Of a stretch of DNA of 14,615 nucleotides, positions 14,404 to 14,615 are shown piece after piece; position 1 is the stretch's first letter; every line of letters starts with the position of its first letter. The notes beneath the pieces were generated by a model. That model did no database searches. It saw only the letters and a program-made list of their open reading frames with translations, and was not told the origin of the DNA. Source of the stretch: Trueperaceae bacterium (GTDB lineage: Bacteria; Deinococcota; Deinococci; Deinococcales; Trueperaceae); contig SLSM01000014.1 in NCBI GenBank assembly GCA_007130445.1, positions 1-14,615 of the forward strand. The letters are read 5' to 3'. Both the position numbers and the translations under genes were made by a program.

Positions 14404-14615
14404 TTGAACACCACCTACCCCCGACGCTCGCCGCGCCATGCCGCCGCCGCGCGGGTCCGCACAACGCTCCACGTGCTCGCGCTCGTGCTCCTGATCGGAG
14501 CCGCAGCGCACGCGCAGGAGGGCGCCGCACCGACGGCTGACGCCGATCGCCTCGTACGCGACGGCAACCTCTACTACGCACAGGGCGATTGCGCGCTCGC
14601 GCAGTACTTCTACCA
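14404..14615 (+). CDS. Secreted TPR-like protein, 3' part beyond the window
   Basis: Only the first 70 codons are present. The start is TTG 14404, with GGAGG at 14394-14398 five bases upstream and an extended -10 promoter before that. No ATG or GTG in frame fits better. The N-terminus is basic (Arg-rich), then hydrophobic TLHVLALVLLIGAAAHA with likely signal-peptidase cleavage before Gln-Glu. The mature part begins DADRLVRDGNLYYAQGDCALAQYFY. The G-x-x-Y-Y-x-x-G-D-x-x-x-A pattern looks like the first helix pair of a TPR. No function can be assigned. Placement opposite ctaA hints at, but does not prove, a link to oxidase assembly or the cell envelope. Confidence 0.65.
   Translation, partial: MNTTYPRRSPRHAAAARVRTTLHVLALVLLIGAAAHAQEGAAPTADADRLVRDGNLYYAQGDCALAQYFY

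Overview
The window is GC-rich bacterial DNA that is almost fully coding. It carries the c-type and a-type heme machinery of an aerobic respiratory chain. The gene set and order (System I ccm genes, then a CcmI-like/cytochrome c protein, then a Rieske protein), the high GC, the many GTG starts and GGAGG-type ribosome sites suggest a Deinococcota-like (Deinococcus/Truepera-type) or similar diderm organism. That placement rests on general family knowledge, not on a search.

Layout. (1) Positions 92-1111, minus strand: a secreted NMT1/SsuA-like ABC transporter substrate-binding protein, followed by a strong hairpin at 13-40. (2) Positions 1298-10114, plus strand: a tightly packed run ccdA-ccmA-ccmB-ccmC-ccmD-ccmE-ccmF-ccmG-ccmH, then a CcmI-like TPR membrane protein carrying a C-terminal cytochrome c domain, then a Rieske iron-sulfur protein. 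Most junctions are 4-base start/stop overlaps or gaps of a few bases, so this looks like one operon. (3) Positions 10108-10187: a 16-bp tandem repeat that begins inside the last codons of the Rieske gene. (4) Positions 10232-11359, plus: a transaldolase with its own strong ribosome site. (5) Positions 11292-14081, minus strand: a heme A/cytochrome oxidase assembly operon ctaA-ctaB-SURF1, whose last gene overlaps the 3' end of the transaldolase in antisense. (6) Positions 14082-14403: a 322-base divergent intergenic region with a 16-bp palindrome and an extended -10 promoter. (7) From 14404, plus: the start of a secreted TPR-like protein cut off by the window end.

How the genes work together. 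CcdA passes reducing power across the membrane to the thioredoxin-like CcmG and to CcmH, which keep apocytochrome CXXCH cysteines reduced. CcmABCD load heme onto CcmE, and CcmF/CcmH/CcmI ligate heme to apocytochromes. The Rieske protein and the c-type cytochrome domain are electron carriers of the same chain. CtaB and CtaA convert heme B to heme O and heme A, and SURF1 helps deliver heme A to an aa3-type oxidase, whose subunits are not in the window.

No wholly unknown system is visible. The most distinctive item is the fusion of the cytochrome c maturation chaperone CcmI to a c-type cytochrome domain. Secondary items are the hairpin covering the ctaB start, the 16-bp tandem repeat, the antisense SURF1/transaldolase overlap and the divergent-promoter palindrome.
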